The notes below the pieces were generated by a model. That model searched no databases and was not told the origin of the DNA. It saw only the letters and a program-made list of their open reading frames with translations. From Planctomicrobium piriforme (GTDB lineage Bacteria; Planctomycetota; Planctomycetia; Planctomycetales; Planctomycetaceae): a DNA stretch of 64,000 nucleotides. Where the stretch lies: contig NZ_FOQD01000008.1 in assembly GCF_900113665.1 (NCBI RefSeq), positions 124,001-188,000 on the forward strand, written 5' to 3'. This document shows, in pieces, positions 1 through 8,636 of this stretch. Within the stretch, counting starts at the first letter, position 1, and the number at the start of each line of letters is the position of its first letter. A program made the translations under genes and the position numbers.

Positions 1-596
1 AGTTTCTGCGTGGTAGACCGGACTGGGTGACCGCTGAAGCGTGCCCGCACCATCTGTTCTTTCAGATCGAGGACTATGATCGACTGGGCTCGCAGGTGCA
101 GATGAACCCTTCCATCAAGACGGCGGCCGACAATGTCGCATTGTGGGAAGGTTTACGATCCGGCGTCATCGAAGTGATCGCCACCGATCATGCGCCGCAT
201 ACACTCGAGGAGAAGGCTCAGGCCTATCCGAAATCCCCTTCGGGTTTACCGGCGGTGGAGAATTCGCTGGCCCTGATGCTTGATGCCAGCTACCGCGGAC
301 TCTGCACGCTCGAACAGGTGGTGGCGTGGATGTGCGCTGCGCCGGCCCGTGTGTGGGACATCAAGAATAAGGGAGCGATCCGCGAAGGATTCGACGCCGA
401 CCTTGTGCTGGTCGATCTGGCGAAGCGTCAGACGATTCGCAATGAAGAACAGCTCACCAAGTCGCAGTGGAGCCCCTGGCACGGGGTAGAACTCACCGGT
501 TGGCCGGTCCGCACCTGGGTGCGTGGGCAGACCGTGTTTCAGAATGGCAAAGTCGATTCCGACGTCCGCGGCGCGGAAGCGGAGTATCAGCGCTGA
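1..596 (+). CDS. pyrC: Dihydroorotase, C-terminal part (5' end outside window)
   Basis: The reading frame is open from the first base, so the gene starts upstream of the window; about 198 residues remain. Dihydroorotase closes carbamoyl-aspartate to dihydroorotate, the third step of pyrimidine synthesis, in the cytoplasm. The fragment shows the amidohydrolase features TAEACPHH near its start and ATDHAPHT, which carries the catalytic Asp and metal-site surroundings, followed by GLPAVENSLALML and a C-terminal stretch typical of class I enzymes (IREGFDADLVLVDL, WPVRTWVRGQTVF). Its stop at 594-596 overlaps the 3' end of the convergent HDOD-like gene by 10 bases. Other cyclic amidohydrolases such as allantoinase are less likely, because the ATDHAPHTLEEK segment fits dihydroorotases well. 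Confidence 0.9.
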   Translation, partial: FLRGRPDWVTAEACPHHLFFQIEDYDRLGSQVQMNPSIKTAADNVALWEGLRSGVIEVIATDHAPHTLEEKAQAYPKSPSGLPAVENSLALMLDASYRGLCTLEQVVAWMCAAPARVWDIKNKGAIREGFDADLVLVDLAKRQTIRNEEQLTKSQWSPWHGVELTGWPVRTWVRGQTVFQNGKVDSDVRGAEAEYQR

Positions 597-913
597 CTGG
601 CTGCTGAACGGGGCGAGGATTGCGTCGAGACCTTGAGATCGATCATCAACTGCCGTACCCGTTGCAGTCCGAGAATGGCGACGGCATGCCGCAACGAACG
701 CACCTGTTGCATCGATCCCAGACTGACAGAATTGACCGCTCGTGTGACGAGACCTGCGATCGGCGGTCGGGCTTCGAGCGCGGCGACCAGCTTCTGAAGG
801 TCGGCGTCGTCGGTCTGCACCAGATCGAGAATCGCCTGCACATCCGCGGCCGAAATCGGCGACGGAAAGTGCGGGGCTGGGATCTCGTGCGGAAGGTGGG
901 TGCGGAGGTCCAT
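587..913 (-). CDS. Small HDOD-like protein
   Basis: This 108-residue protein resembles the N-terminal half of an HDOD domain: a helical segment (ISAADVQAILDLVQTDDADL), then RPPIAGLVTRAVNS and LRHAVAILGLQRVRQLMIDL, which match the LLRLANSA and AI..LGL..LR pattern of that family. HDOD proteins are HD-like, usually non-catalytic, and act in signalling, often beside flagellar and chemotaxis genes. At about 100 residues it is only half the usual 200-residue domain, so it is either a minimal version or a remnant. It lies on the flagellar strand downstream of flgL, separated by a repeat array, and overlaps the end of pyrC. The family call is moderately sure; the role is unknown. Confidence 0.6.
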   Translation of the reverse strand: MDLRTHLPHEIPAPHFPSPISAADVQAILDLVQTDDADLQKLVAALEARPPIAGLVTRAVNSVSLGSMQQVRSLRHAVAILGLQRVRQLMIDLKVSTQSSPRSAASQR

Positions 914-921
914 GGGGCGGT

Positions 922-1024
922 GGTTTAAGGTTTAAGGTTTAAGGTTTAAGGTTGATGGTTGATGGTTGAGAAAAGGGGGCGAAGATCCGTAACCTTCAAC
1001 CTTATACGCCTCAACCTTAAACCG
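922..1024. repeat. Heptamer array with inverted partner
   Basis: Four copies of a GGTTTAA-type heptamer run from 922, followed by GGTTGAT units. The complementary sequence (AACCTTCAACCTT, CTCAACCTTAAACC) follows at about 991-1023, so the whole element can fold into a long imperfect hairpin. It fills the gap between the end of flgL and the HDOD-like gene on the same strand. It may act as a transcription terminator or be a mobile or expanding intergenic repeat; the sequence alone cannot decide. Confidence 0.7.
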
Positions 1025-1037
1025 TCTATTCAACCCT

Positions 1038-2477
1038 CTAATTCAAAAAATCCAGAATCGAAATGTTGCTCAGCGTGTTGAGTGTTTGCAGGGTGAACTG
1101 CAAGAGGTTTTGTTGCTCTTGTAGTTGTGTGATGGCTGTGGCGTAGTCGGTCGACTGGGCGTCGTTCAGGGTTGTTTCGGAGTTGAGTTGCAACGTCTGC
1201 AGACGTGCGTCGAGCGTGTCGAGACTCTGCAGCGAGACCGATTGTTCGCCGATCACATCCAGCAGGTGATTGCTCGCCGCATCGAGATCCTGCAATCGGC
1301 GCTCGAAGGCGGCATCCAGATCGGACCCTGAGAGCTGGCCCGGATTCAGGATTGCGTCGCGGAGCGCTGCGACAGACTGGAAGATGTCCGACGTGGCGTC
1401 CGGTTCGGCTGTGACCGAACCTGCGAGCGTGACGCCAGTGGTGTCGAAATGCTGAACGACTCCCAACGAGGCATTCTCCAGGATCTGATCCTGCGAGAAG
1501 TCGATGGGAACTTCCGTAGCGCCGCCATCGATGGAGAGCGTGCCATCCGCCGTGATATTTACGTCGCCGTTAAAGCCGGCTGTGATCGACTGGGTATTCA
1601 GATAGACGATTTGCCCATCCGCGCCGGTCACCTTCAGGTTCGTGTCGGCACTTGTGAAGGCGACGGCCGGGCCGCCATTGAGTGACACCGTGCCTGCCGA
1701 CCCGTTGCCGGACGTGTCGATGATCGTCAGTTTGTGCGTGCCTGCGGCACCGATGATGGTGTCGCCGGCAACCGATCCGCTGCCGGCCTGAATTCCTGAT
1801 CCGGCTGCATAGGTCGTCAAGGTATGACGAACGATGAGCGTTGTGCTGGCGTTGCCTGACGAGGTGCCGGTTCCATTGGCGATGCCGGTCTGCCCCGTGA
1901 TCGCCAACGTTCCGCTACTGGCAGGTTGAAAAACCTCTTTACCGGAGTAGAACGTCTTGACTGTCAGACTGCTGCCGATGTTCAGTTCACCTGCCGCAGC
2001 GCTCCCCTGATACACCGCCGCGCCATCGGTGATGCCGGAGAAGGGGGGCGTGCTGCTCTGGGTGCCGGAGAACAGGTATTGCCCGTTGGACTGCGCATTG
2101 GCGATGCCGTCGAGCTGCTTCAGAATCGAATTCAATTGATTGGCAAAGACGGTCTTTTCGCTCTGGTCCGTCGCCTGACGGGCCTGGAGTGCGATTTGCT
2201 TTGCCTGCACCAGCAATTGCTGTGCGTCCCGCACCTGAGTCTGGGCGTCGCTGAGGGTGGTTTTGGCGGTATCGATCGTCGACTGCTGCGTCTTGTATCG
2301 CTGGATCATCGCCGTCTGGTTCAGAATAATTTTCTGCGCCGCGGGATCATCCGAAGGTTTGTTGACCCGAAAGCCTGTCGAAATCTGCTGCTGCAGGTTC
2401 GCTCCCTGCGCATAGCGATTCTGGGCATTGAGTTGCCCGAGTTCGTAAGTGCGGTGAGGAGTGACGCGAAACGACAT
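1038..2477 (-). CDS. flgL: Flagellar hook-associated protein 3 (hook-filament junction)
   Basis: FlgL forms the outer of the two junction rings between hook and filament. The 479-residue protein has the flagellin-like N-terminal coiled-coil domain (RVTPHRTYELGQLNAQNRYA, then QQQISTGFRVNKPSDDPAA) with the SxGxRvxxpSDDP pattern typical of FlgL, and a matching C-terminal helix (TTLNDAQSTDYATAITQLQE). The middle, about residues 150-330, is rich in Gly, Thr and Ser and forms the variable exposed part, which makes the protein longer than the roughly 300-residue enteric FlgL. It is the last gene of the leftward operon, 52 bases after flgK. The ATG at 2477 is the natural start because the conserved domain begins directly after it. 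Confidence 0.92.
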   Translation of the reverse strand: MSFRVTPHRTYELGQLNAQNRYAQGANLQQQISTGFRVNKPSDDPAAQKIILNQTAMIQRYKTQQSTIDTAKTTLSDAQTQVRDAQQLLVQAKQIALQARQATDQSEKTVFANQLNSILKQLDGIANAQSNGQYLFSGTQSSTPPFSGITDGAAVYQGSAAAGELNIGSSLTVKTFYSGKEVFQPASSGTLAITGQTGIANGTGTSSGNASTTLIVRHTLTTYAAGSGIQAGSGSVAGDTIIGAAGTHKLTIIDTSGNGSAGTVSLNGGPAVAFTSADTNLKVTGADGQIVYLNTQSITAGFNGDVNITADGTLSIDGGATEVPIDFSQDQILENASLGVVQHFDTTGVTLAGSVTAEPDATSDIFQSVAALRDAILNPGQLSGSDLDAAFERRLQDLDAASNHLLDVIGEQSVSLQSLDTLDARLQTLQLNSETTLNDAQSTDYATAITQLQEQQNLLQFTLQTLNTLSNISILDFLN

Positions 2478-2529
2478 GGTCAGGTTTCAGGCGCGTGTGA
2501 GGTTTGGGATCGGGAGTTTTTCTAAAGGG

Positions 2530-4503
2530 CTATCTCAACATTCCCAGAAGATCGTCCAGCGTGGAGTTGATCGACGAGAGAAATCGGGCGTTCGCCTGAA
2601 ATGACCGCTGAAATTGCAGCATGGCGAGCAATTCTTCGTTCGGGTCGACGCCGGATGTCGCGTCCTGCTGGTCGCGAAGCTGCTGATATTGCGACTGCAA
2701 CTGGTCGACGACCGATTGCCGGGAGTTGACGTCGACGCCGACATCGCTGGTAATGGCGGCCAGCCGTTCTTCCAGGGTTTCCGAGCCGTTCTCAAGCAGT
2801 TTCGTTTCCCGCAGCGAGAGCAGGCGGTTGAGCTGAGACGCATCGCCGCCGTCGCCGGTCCGGCCGGTCGCAAGCAGCCCGGGATTCTGCAGCAATTGGC
2901 TGCTGACCGTCACGGATTTCAGATCCGAGGTTTGAAAGAGTCCGCCCAGACTGAAGGCGCTGAGAAAACCGGCCGAGTCAGGGTCGCTGACGGCGTCGAC
3001 GTTGAACGTGTCTCCGGCGACCAGTGTTCCGCTCGAAAGCTTGATCGAGAGGCCATCGGCGATCTCGATGGGCTGGCCTGCCTGATAGCCTGCTCCAACG
3101 TCGAGTTCCTTCACCACCGCACCCGTGGCAGAGTCGGTCACTTTCAGCTTCAGTCCCGATGTCGATCCGATCTGACCGCCGGAGTCCGCGGTGACGGTCC
3201 AGCGAGCATTGGCATTGCCGTTGTAGGTTCCACTCACCGTCGGCACGGATGTCCCGGAAACGGAAGTCGTATCGACTTGTGAACTCGTCCGACCGGCGAA
3301 GTCGATGCCGTAGCCGGCTTCCGCGGCGATGACGAGTTGGCCGCTGGATGAGAGCGATGCGCGAACGTGGCCGACCGTATTCAGACGGTCCAGAACGGTC
3401 TGCAGGCTGTCGGTCGCGGGATTGATCGGGATCTGCGTCGTCTCACGCTGACCTGTCGCGGCGTTTGTCACCGAGATCGACAGTTGACCAGACGAGATCG
3501 GAAACAGAGCCGAACTCTGTGCCAGCGGTAATGAGGGATCGGTCGTTCCTGCGCTGCCGGTCATCGAGCTGACCGGTCCGGCGGTGCCAAGGCCTGTCGC
3601 CTGCAGACTGTTCACGGTGCTGACGAAGGCGCTGGTCCATTCCTGCAAGGTGGCTCGCGTTGCAGGCACGATCTGCTGATACGCGCTCAGCAGTCCGGCC
3701 AGTTTTCCAGATGCCGGCTGGACTGCTGATGGATTCTCGCCGACGCCGAGTTGCAGCGTGCCGTCCGAATTGGACTTCACGGTCATGGCTGGAGAGTTTT
3801 GGCCGACGACCATCCAACCGCCGGCCGCGACCAGCGCGCTGTCCGGGTCAGACAGGCTGGCGGGATTCACATCCACCAGTTGGGCGAGTTGCTGCACGAG
3901 CTGATCGCGCTGGTCAGACAGTGTGGGAGCCGTGGTTCCCGATGCCTGTACCGTCCGCAGTTGCTGATCCATTCCGGCGATCTGCTTGACGAGGCTGTTC
4001 ACCTGGCCGACGGCGTCGCGGATCTGGCTGGCGATCTGCTGCTGTACGTCATCAAGACTGCTGTTGAACGACGTGATCTGTTGCGCCACGCTCTGCGCTG
4101 CGGCAAGAACTTCGCGGCGCTGAGTGGTGTTCGTCGGACTGGCGGCGAGATTTTCGACCTTGTCGAAGAAGGCGCTGACAGCGTTCTGCAGTGATCCGGA
4201 GCTCGGAGTGAGTAAGCCTTCGACCGATTGCAAAGCCGACAGTTGTGCCTGAGCGTCCGCACTCTGCGACATGTTCAGCGTCAGGGCCTGATCGGCGGCG
4301 GAATCAACAACGCGCGAGATGCCCTGGATCTGCACGCCGGTGCCGAGCACCCACTGTCCCATTCGGACGGGTGCGGACTGAGTGAGATCGACCCGTTGGC
4401 GGTGATAACCGTCGGTATCGGCGTTCGCGATGTTGTTGGAGATCGTCTGCAGCGCCAACTGATTGGCGCGGATCGCCGAGGTTCCGATGTTGTAGATCAG
4501 CAT
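2530..4503 (-). CDS. flgK: Flagellar hook-associated protein 1
   Basis: FlgK is the first junction protein placed on the distal end of the hook. At 657 residues it is in the usual range. The N-terminus has the rod/hook family signature (ISNNIANADTDGYHRQRVDL) and the C-terminus ends in the family helix (EELLAMLQFQRSFQANARFL). The central region (residues 110-200) is a long helical bundle and 270-520 is beta-rich. The start lies one base after the stop of the FlgN-like gene, so the two are probably translationally coupled; FlgN is the export chaperone of FlgK and FlgL, so the gene order fits function. Confidence 0.94.
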   Translation of the reverse strand: MLIYNIGTSAIRANQLALQTISNNIANADTDGYHRQRVDLTQSAPVRMGQWVLGTGVQIQGISRVVDSAADQALTLNMSQSADAQAQLSALQSVEGLLTPSSGSLQNAVSAFFDKVENLAASPTNTTQRREVLAAAQSVAQQITSFNSSLDDVQQQIASQIRDAVGQVNSLVKQIAGMDQQLRTVQASGTTAPTLSDQRDQLVQQLAQLVDVNPASLSDPDSALVAAGGWMVVGQNSPAMTVKSNSDGTLQLGVGENPSAVQPASGKLAGLLSAYQQIVPATRATLQEWTSAFVSTVNSLQATGLGTAGPVSSMTGSAGTTDPSLPLAQSSALFPISSGQLSISVTNAATGQRETTQIPINPATDSLQTVLDRLNTVGHVRASLSSSGQLVIAAEAGYGIDFAGRTSSQVDTTSVSGTSVPTVSGTYNGNANARWTVTADSGGQIGSTSGLKLKVTDSATGAVVKELDVGAGYQAGQPIEIADGLSIKLSSGTLVAGDTFNVDAVSDPDSAGFLSAFSLGGLFQTSDLKSVTVSSQLLQNPGLLATGRTGDGGDASQLNRLLSLRETKLLENGSETLEERLAAITSDVGVDVNSRQSVVDQLQSQYQQLRDQQDATSGVDPNEELLAMLQFQRSFQANARFLSSINSTLDDLLGMLR

Positions 4504-4504
4504 C

Positions 4505-5011
4505 TCACGACCTCAGTTCCACGGCAGATTGCAGTACTGGCGACACGCGATGTCCCGCGGCGGTGTACCGCACATTCTCCGAGTCGGACGCGAAGACCGT
4601 TGAGAGCAGATCGCTGACGATGCCATGCCAGCCGCGCAATGATTGTGTGGCCGTTCTCAGCCGCGCCCCGGTGCGAGCCGTCTGCTGTTGCAGTTCCTTA
4701 CGTTGCGCGTGGAATTGCGAGTTGGCCGTCTCCGACTCAAAGTTTACAAGCGACAATCTCACCAGCTCGGCATTGCAGCCCCAATCAGCGGCAATCGCCT
4801 CGCGGAGTTGGGAGCGATGGAGTTGCACCGTGAAGAGGTCATTGACGACGGCGAACAGCTCGGACTGCTGCGACGCCAGCCCTGGCGCAGTGAGCCCGGC
4901 TTGCCCGAGTGCGGTCGCGAGGGCATCAATGCGACCAAGAATTTCCGCTTCGGTCTGAAACTGCTGTAGCAGTCCCTGATGCAGCGGTGTCGAAAGTGAT
5001 CGGGTTGTCAT
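4505..5011 (-). CDS. flgN: FlgN-like export chaperone
   Basis: This helical protein of about 168 residues lies directly before flgK, where FlgN normally sits. It shows the FlgN layout: an N-terminal helix (LLQQFQTEAEILGRIDALAT), a central heptad-rich part (LASQQSELFAVVNDLFTVQL) and a C-terminal helix (RKELQQQTARTGARLRTATQ). FlgN binds FlgK and FlgL in the cytoplasm and hands them to the export gate. An in-frame start exists at 5104, but the ATG at 5011 is preferred because an AAAGGA ribosome site precedes it and the extra 31 residues would be coded by repeat-bearing intergenic DNA. The family call rests mainly on position and helix pattern. Confidence 0.65.
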   Translation of the reverse strand: MTTRSLSTPLHQGLLQQFQTEAEILGRIDALATALGQAGLTAPGLASQQSELFAVVNDLFTVQLHRSQLREAIAADWGCNAELVRLSLVNFESETANSQFHAQRKELQQQTARTGARLRTATQSLRGWHGIVSDLLSTVFASDSENVRYTAAGHRVSPVLQSAVELRS

Positions 5012-5082
5012 GCTGGTGATTCCTTTCACACTATCGACGACGAAGTTCGCTTCGGTGACTCGGAGAAAATCAGGGGATTTGA

Positions 5083-5202
5083 CCACGAAAGAAACGAAAA
5101 ACACGAAAAGAGATTAAAGACTTCGCATCATCTGCTGGCGCTCCACTTAGTGAGCGCTTTGCGATGGGTGATTTCTTTCGTCTTTTTCGTTTCTTTCGTG
5201 GT
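5083..5202. repeat. Inverted repeat with CGAAA-type units
   Basis: The left arm at 5083-5108 (CCACGAAAGAAACGAAAA...) is nearly perfectly complementary to the right arm at about 5176-5202 (...TTTTCGTTTCTTTCGTGG). Between the arms sits a second small palindrome (GCGCTC...GAGCGC, 5138-5157). It lies 3' of flgJ and 5' of the FlgN-like gene on the same strand. A stem of about 25 pairs with A/T-rich stutter units could stop or attenuate transcription inside the operon. Confidence 0.7.
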
Positions 5203-5247
5203 TTCTTCTCCTGCGTGTGTCAGTACTCTGTGGTGATTTCTAGTTGA

Positions 5248-5556
5248 CTAAACGCCACGTTTTTCGATTGCCGCTTGAATTGATTCTGCCATCCCGATGC
5301 CGCCGGATTCGGCGATGTGCTGACCGAGATACATGTCGAACATCCCGCCGTAGGTATCCGAGGCATCGCCGGGGAACAGGCCTTCGCCTTCGGCGGACGA
5401 CTGCCGCATCTGCTTCAGCAGCATTGAGGTAAACACCCCTTCAAACTGCTTGGCGAGTTCTTTCGGATCGCGATTTTTGAGGGACGACACGTCGTCGCCC
5501 ATCAACGGCGAGGAAGAGAAGCTGAGACTCTGGGTTCCGGAACCGATGGGCGTCAT
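5248..5556 (-). CDS. flgJ: Rod-binding protein (FlgJ N-terminal domain only)
   Basis: The 102-residue protein corresponds to the rod-binding domain of FlgJ, the scaffold for rod assembly in the periplasm. The family pattern is clear: KELAKQFEGVFTSMLLKQMR, then YGGMFDMYLGQHIAESGGIG. The C-terminal peptidoglycan hydrolase domain of enteric FlgJ is absent, as in many non-enteric bacteria, so another enzyme must open the cell wall for the rod. It follows flgI by 48 bases in the leftward operon. Confidence 0.88.
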   Translation of the reverse strand: MTPIGSGTQSLSFSSSPLMGDDVSSLKNRDPKELAKQFEGVFTSMLLKQMRQSSAEGEGLFPGDASDTYGGMFDMYLGQHIAESGGIGMAESIQAAIEKRGV

Positions 5557-5604
5557 ACGAAATTGCCTGTTGCGAATGTTCTGTACTTTGTTGCCAGTGA
5601 CGGC

Positions 5605-6750
5605 TTATTTGAATTCCAGTTCGGCATGCAGCGCGCCGCATTCTTTGAGCTGCTGCAAGATGGAACTGAGGTCGCGGGGAGTCACTCCCAGCGAGTTGAG
5701 AGCCTGAGCCAGTTCGCCCAGTGTCACCGTCTCGTCGATATAGCTGATTTGCTTCTGCTGTTCTTCGACCCCGATGTTGGTCCGGGGAACGACGACTGTC
5801 TCCCCTTCACTGAACGGGGCCGGTTGCGACACCTGCGGCGCTTCGGTCGTGGTAATTGCGAGGTTGGCGTGCGTGATCAGCACTTTCGAAATCTTGACGT
5901 TTTCGCCGATGATGACCGTGCCGGTGCGCTCGTTGATGACCACGCGGGCAGGTCCGTCGGGAACCACATGCAAAGCGCCGATCAATCCGGCGAATTCGGC
6001 AGTGTTGCCGCGATAGCGAGGCGGCACGCAGACGTTCACGGCAGTCGAGTCCAGGCACGTGGCAATGCCAGGTTCTTCTTCGTTGATGGCGTTGGCGATC
6101 CGTCGGGCGGTTTCGAAGTCGGGTTGGCCGAGCAGCAGGCGAAACGTGCCGTCGACCCCGAGCGGAGTCTGCGTCTCTTCTTCGATCGTGGCCCCTTCCG
6201 AGATGCGTCCGGTCGTGGGGAAGTTCTTCTGCACGGTTGCCGCCTGACCTCCGAAACTAAAGCCCCCGGTGGAGACGGGACCGCTCGCGACGGCATAGAC
6301 CTGACCATTGGCGGCGAAGAGCGGAGTCATGATGAGCTGACCCCCTTCCAGGCTGGCGGCGTCGTCGAAGGTGGAAACGAGCACGTCGATTCGCGAACCG
6401 CGCCGCGCGAACGCAGGCAGGTCGGCGGTGACTGTGACGACCGAAAGGTTGTTCGTCTTCTGCGTGGTGTCGGTCTGTAATTGCAAACGCACGGAAGGAT
6501 CGACCCGCATCCCCATCCGCTGCATGAAGTTGATGGCGTATTGTCGAGTGACGGGGCTCTTGCTGCCGGTCCCGATCAGGCCGGTGACCAGGCCCATGCC
6601 GACCAGTTGGTTGACCCGGACTCCTTCGATCTCGGTGATGTCTTTAATCCGCACTTCGGCTCGGGCAGAACCCGCGACGGCGCAGGCCAGCGTCACGAGA
6701 ATGACTCGTGCGAAGCAGCGACGGGCGAATTGTGATCGATGTGCTGTCAT
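5605..6750 (-). CDS. flgI: Flagellar P-ring protein
   Basis: FlgI builds the periplasmic P ring that surrounds the rod at the peptidoglycan layer. The 381-residue length is standard. An N-terminal signal peptide (hydrophobic VILVTLACAVAGSARA, cleavage after ARA) is followed by the diagnostic block RIKDITEIEGVRVNQLVGMG and LVTGLIGTGSKSP. Further family blocks are ANDLP-like VVTVTADLPAFARRGSRIDV and, near the end, VTLGELAQALNSLGVTPRDL. The presence of both FlgI and FlgH indicates a diderm envelope. It lies between flgH (57 bases upstream) and flgJ. Confidence 0.96.
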   Translation of the reverse strand: MTAHRSQFARRCFARVILVTLACAVAGSARAEVRIKDITEIEGVRVNQLVGMGLVTGLIGTGSKSPVTRQYAINFMQRMGMRVDPSVRLQLQTDTTQKTNNLSVVTVTADLPAFARRGSRIDVLVSTFDDAASLEGGQLIMTPLFAANGQVYAVASGPVSTGGFSFGGQAATVQKNFPTTGRISEGATIEEETQTPLGVDGTFRLLLGQPDFETARRIANAINEEEPGIATCLDSTAVNVCVPPRYRGNTAEFAGLIGALHVVPDGPARVVINERTGTVIIGENVKISKVLITHANLAITTTEAPQVSQPAPFSEGETVVVPRTNIGVEEQQKQISYIDETVTLGELAQALNSLGVTPRDLSSILQQLKECGALHAELEFK

Positions 6751-6807
6751 GAGGATGCCGTGTGTTGCGATGCGCGAGTGAGGACGTTTTGCCGTCTCAA
6801 ACGATTG

Positions 6808-7443
6808 CTACCAGGGCCAGACAACATTGACGGCCCGGCCGAGCCAGCCCTGGCGAGTGAACTTCTGCGAAACGCCGCTGGCCTGATAGTCGAGGTGGAA
6901 CTGCGAGATGTATTGCGAGCTGATCGTGTTGTCGGGCCCTATGTCGAGGCCGCGGATGATGCCAGTGGCAACCAACGTGCGTTCTTCACCGGCCACGCGC
7001 ACGCGCCGCTCGCCGGTGACCACCATGTTGCCGTTGGGCAAAACATCCATCACGGTACAGGTCATGCGGTCGGTGAAGGCCTGTGCGGTGCTGTAGGCGG
7101 ATGACCCGTCGAATTTGCGATCTGACGTGCTGTTGAGATCGAGAGCCGCTTTGGCCGACTGCGAGCCGAATCCCCCGTCGCTCGATCCTGTGACGTCGAA
7201 CGTCCCCTTGGCAGAGGTGCTTTTCTCCATCGAACGGTCTTCGCTGTTGTCGACGTCGGTCGTCTGCGAAATGATGACCGTGACGCTGTCGCCGATGTTG
7301 CGGGCTTTCGAGTCGTAAAACAGAAAACCCCGCTCTGGCGTGCGCTGCAGCCAGAGCGATTCGGCGTCGACGGTGGACTGACTGGCGACCAGGATCGACA
7401 GACAACCCCAGGCGATGCAGGGTTTGCTTTTGTTTTTGAACAT
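6808..7443 (-). CDS. flgH: Flagellar L-ring protein
   Basis: FlgH forms the L ring in the outer membrane. The 211-residue protein has the FlgH core: NIGDSVTVIISQTTDVDNSE, then ALDLNSTSDRKFDGSSAYST, TCTVMDVLPNGNMVVTGERR and GIIRGLDIGPDNTISSQYIS. Enteric FlgH is a lipoprotein; here the N-terminus has a plain signal peptide ending near STVDA and the only early Cys (residue 14, in AWGC) lacks a proper lipobox, so lipid anchoring is doubtful. It is flanked by flgA and flgI in the expected order. Confidence 0.93.
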   Translation of the reverse strand: MFKNKSKPCIAWGCLSILVASQSTVDAESLWLQRTPERGFLFYDSKARNIGDSVTVIISQTTDVDNSEDRSMEKSTSAKGTFDVTGSSDGGFGSQSAKAALDLNSTSDRKFDGSSAYSTAQAFTDRMTCTVMDVLPNGNMVVTGERRVRVAGEERTLVATGIIRGLDIGPDNTISSQYISQFHLDYQASGVSQKFTRQGWLGRAVNVVWPW

Positions 7444-7456
7444 GGTGAGTTCACGA

Positions 7457-7556
7457 GGGGATAGGGGATAGGGGATAGGGGACAGTTCAGAAAGCCGGCA
7501 GTTCTCTTATCCCTTGGCGTCTGTTTCGTGCTTCGGATTTCGGATTTCGAATTTTT
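7457..7556. repeat. GGGGATA stutter and TTCGGAT stutter
   Basis: Three to four copies of GGGGATA run from 7457 to 7484, with a partial complement (CTTATCCC) near 7506-7513. A second stutter, TTCGGATTTCGGATTTCGAA, spans 7532-7551. The second element is the reverse complement of part of the repeat at 47666-47757 (shared core TTCGAAATCCGAA plus GAAGCACGAAA), so the two are copies of one dispersed family. It lies between flgA and flgH. Confidence 0.65.
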
Positions 7557-7563
7557 CAGCGAC

Positions 7564-8580
7564 CTAGGGCAGGATCACATGGACTTCGCCGCGGTCGACG
7601 ACCTGGCCGGTGACGATCTGGTTGGACTGCAGATTTCTTACTCGAATCAACTGGCCGCGCTTGCCGGCCTGTAATGCTTCGGCGACGGGAATGGTGACGG
7701 TGAGCCGGCCCTTCTTCGCGATGAGCCGCACGGGATCGCGGGCCTGCACCAGTAAGGGGGCTTCGGGAATCACTTCTTCCCCCACATGTCGCAGCGTGAT
7801 GACTTCACCGGGCTTCAGGGGAGTTGTGACTCGATGGCCGACGAGTTGTTCTGCGAACAGCCGGTCGACCGGCGAGTCGACGAAGCGAATCTCGTTCTGC
7901 ATGTTGGCTTCCGACAGCACATGCGTACGGTCGAGGGATGTCGTCGCCACGACCACCTGTTGGCGCCGGGCGACTTCGAATGACGCCGGTTTCGCGATGA
8001 CGAGACGTTCTCCGTCGAGAATGCGTACGGTCAGTTGCGAACGCCCCAGCGGCAGTTGCGCGACCCGCATCACTTCAATGCGAGGGTTTTCCATCTTCAG
8101 CGCCGCTGAGGTCAGGTTCCCGATGAACGGGCTGACCAGTTTGACGTGCAGTTCGTCAGGCGAGATGGAAAACTGACGGCAGAGTTCCGTGTAGACCGCT
8201 TCTTCGACGCCCATGTCGGTCAGGCTGACCGGAGCGGGAGGAAGGATCTTGACCTGCTTTTCTCCGTTGAGCACGATGGTCGAACGATCGAAGCCGGCCA
8301 GTAGAATCCGGATCTCGATGAAGTCGCGATCCAGAGTGAGTGCGTCGCGCTGTTCGAACACAGCCAGGTCTAGGTCGCGGAGTCGGGCGCGACGGACCGG
8401 ATCGTTGTCGATGATTTCGGCGACGTCTTCGAGCCGCACCTTTTCACTGGAGACCACCGCGCTGGCTTTCAGGCGGACGCTGGCCTTGGCAGGCTCTGGT
8501 TCCGCCTGCAGGACATGCAGTCCCCCGGCCGTGGCCAGGACGGCAATGAACAGTGCCAGTGATCGTCTTCGTTGTCGCAC
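7564..8580 (-). CDS. flgA: P-ring assembly chaperone (FlgA, SAF domain)
   Basis: FlgA is a periplasmic chaperone that helps FlgI polymerise around the rod. The 338-residue protein begins with a signal peptide (LALFIAVLATAGGLHVLQAE). The C-terminal SAF/ChapFlgA domain is recognisable: VVVATTSLDRTHVLSEANMQ, then GHRVTTPLKPGEVITLRHVG, PVRLIAKKGRLTVTIPVAEA and a final IRVRNLQSNQIVTGQVVDRG. The N-terminal 130 residues extend the usual 220-residue enteric form. It lies between flgG (56 bases upstream) and flgH, the conserved order. Confidence 0.92.
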   Translation of the reverse strand: MRQRRRSLALFIAVLATAGGLHVLQAEPEPAKASVRLKASAVVSSEKVRLEDVAEIIDNDPVRRARLRDLDLAVFEQRDALTLDRDFIEIRILLAGFDRSTIVLNGEKQVKILPPAPVSLTDMGVEEAVYTELCRQFSISPDELHVKLVSPFIGNLTSAALKMENPRIEVMRVAQLPLGRSQLTVRILDGERLVIAKPASFEVARRQQVVVATTSLDRTHVLSEANMQNEIRFVDSPVDRLFAEQLVGHRVTTPLKPGEVITLRHVGEEVIPEAPLLVQARDPVRLIAKKGRLTVTIPVAEALQAGKRGQLIRVRNLQSNQIVTGQVVDRGEVHVILP

Positions 8581-8636
8581 GGTGACTCTCTTTGGCTGGG
8601 AAATCGTGTGGGCGATCAGATCAGAAACGGTATTGG

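Noticed and set aside
922..1024. CRISPR array
   Set aside because: The repeated unit is a heptamer without spacers of constant length and no cas genes are present.
5563..6480. Long plus-strand frame (305 codons) over flgI
   Set aside because: It lies wholly antisense to flgI, which has clear family motifs; the frame has no recognisable domain and stems from high G+C codon bias.
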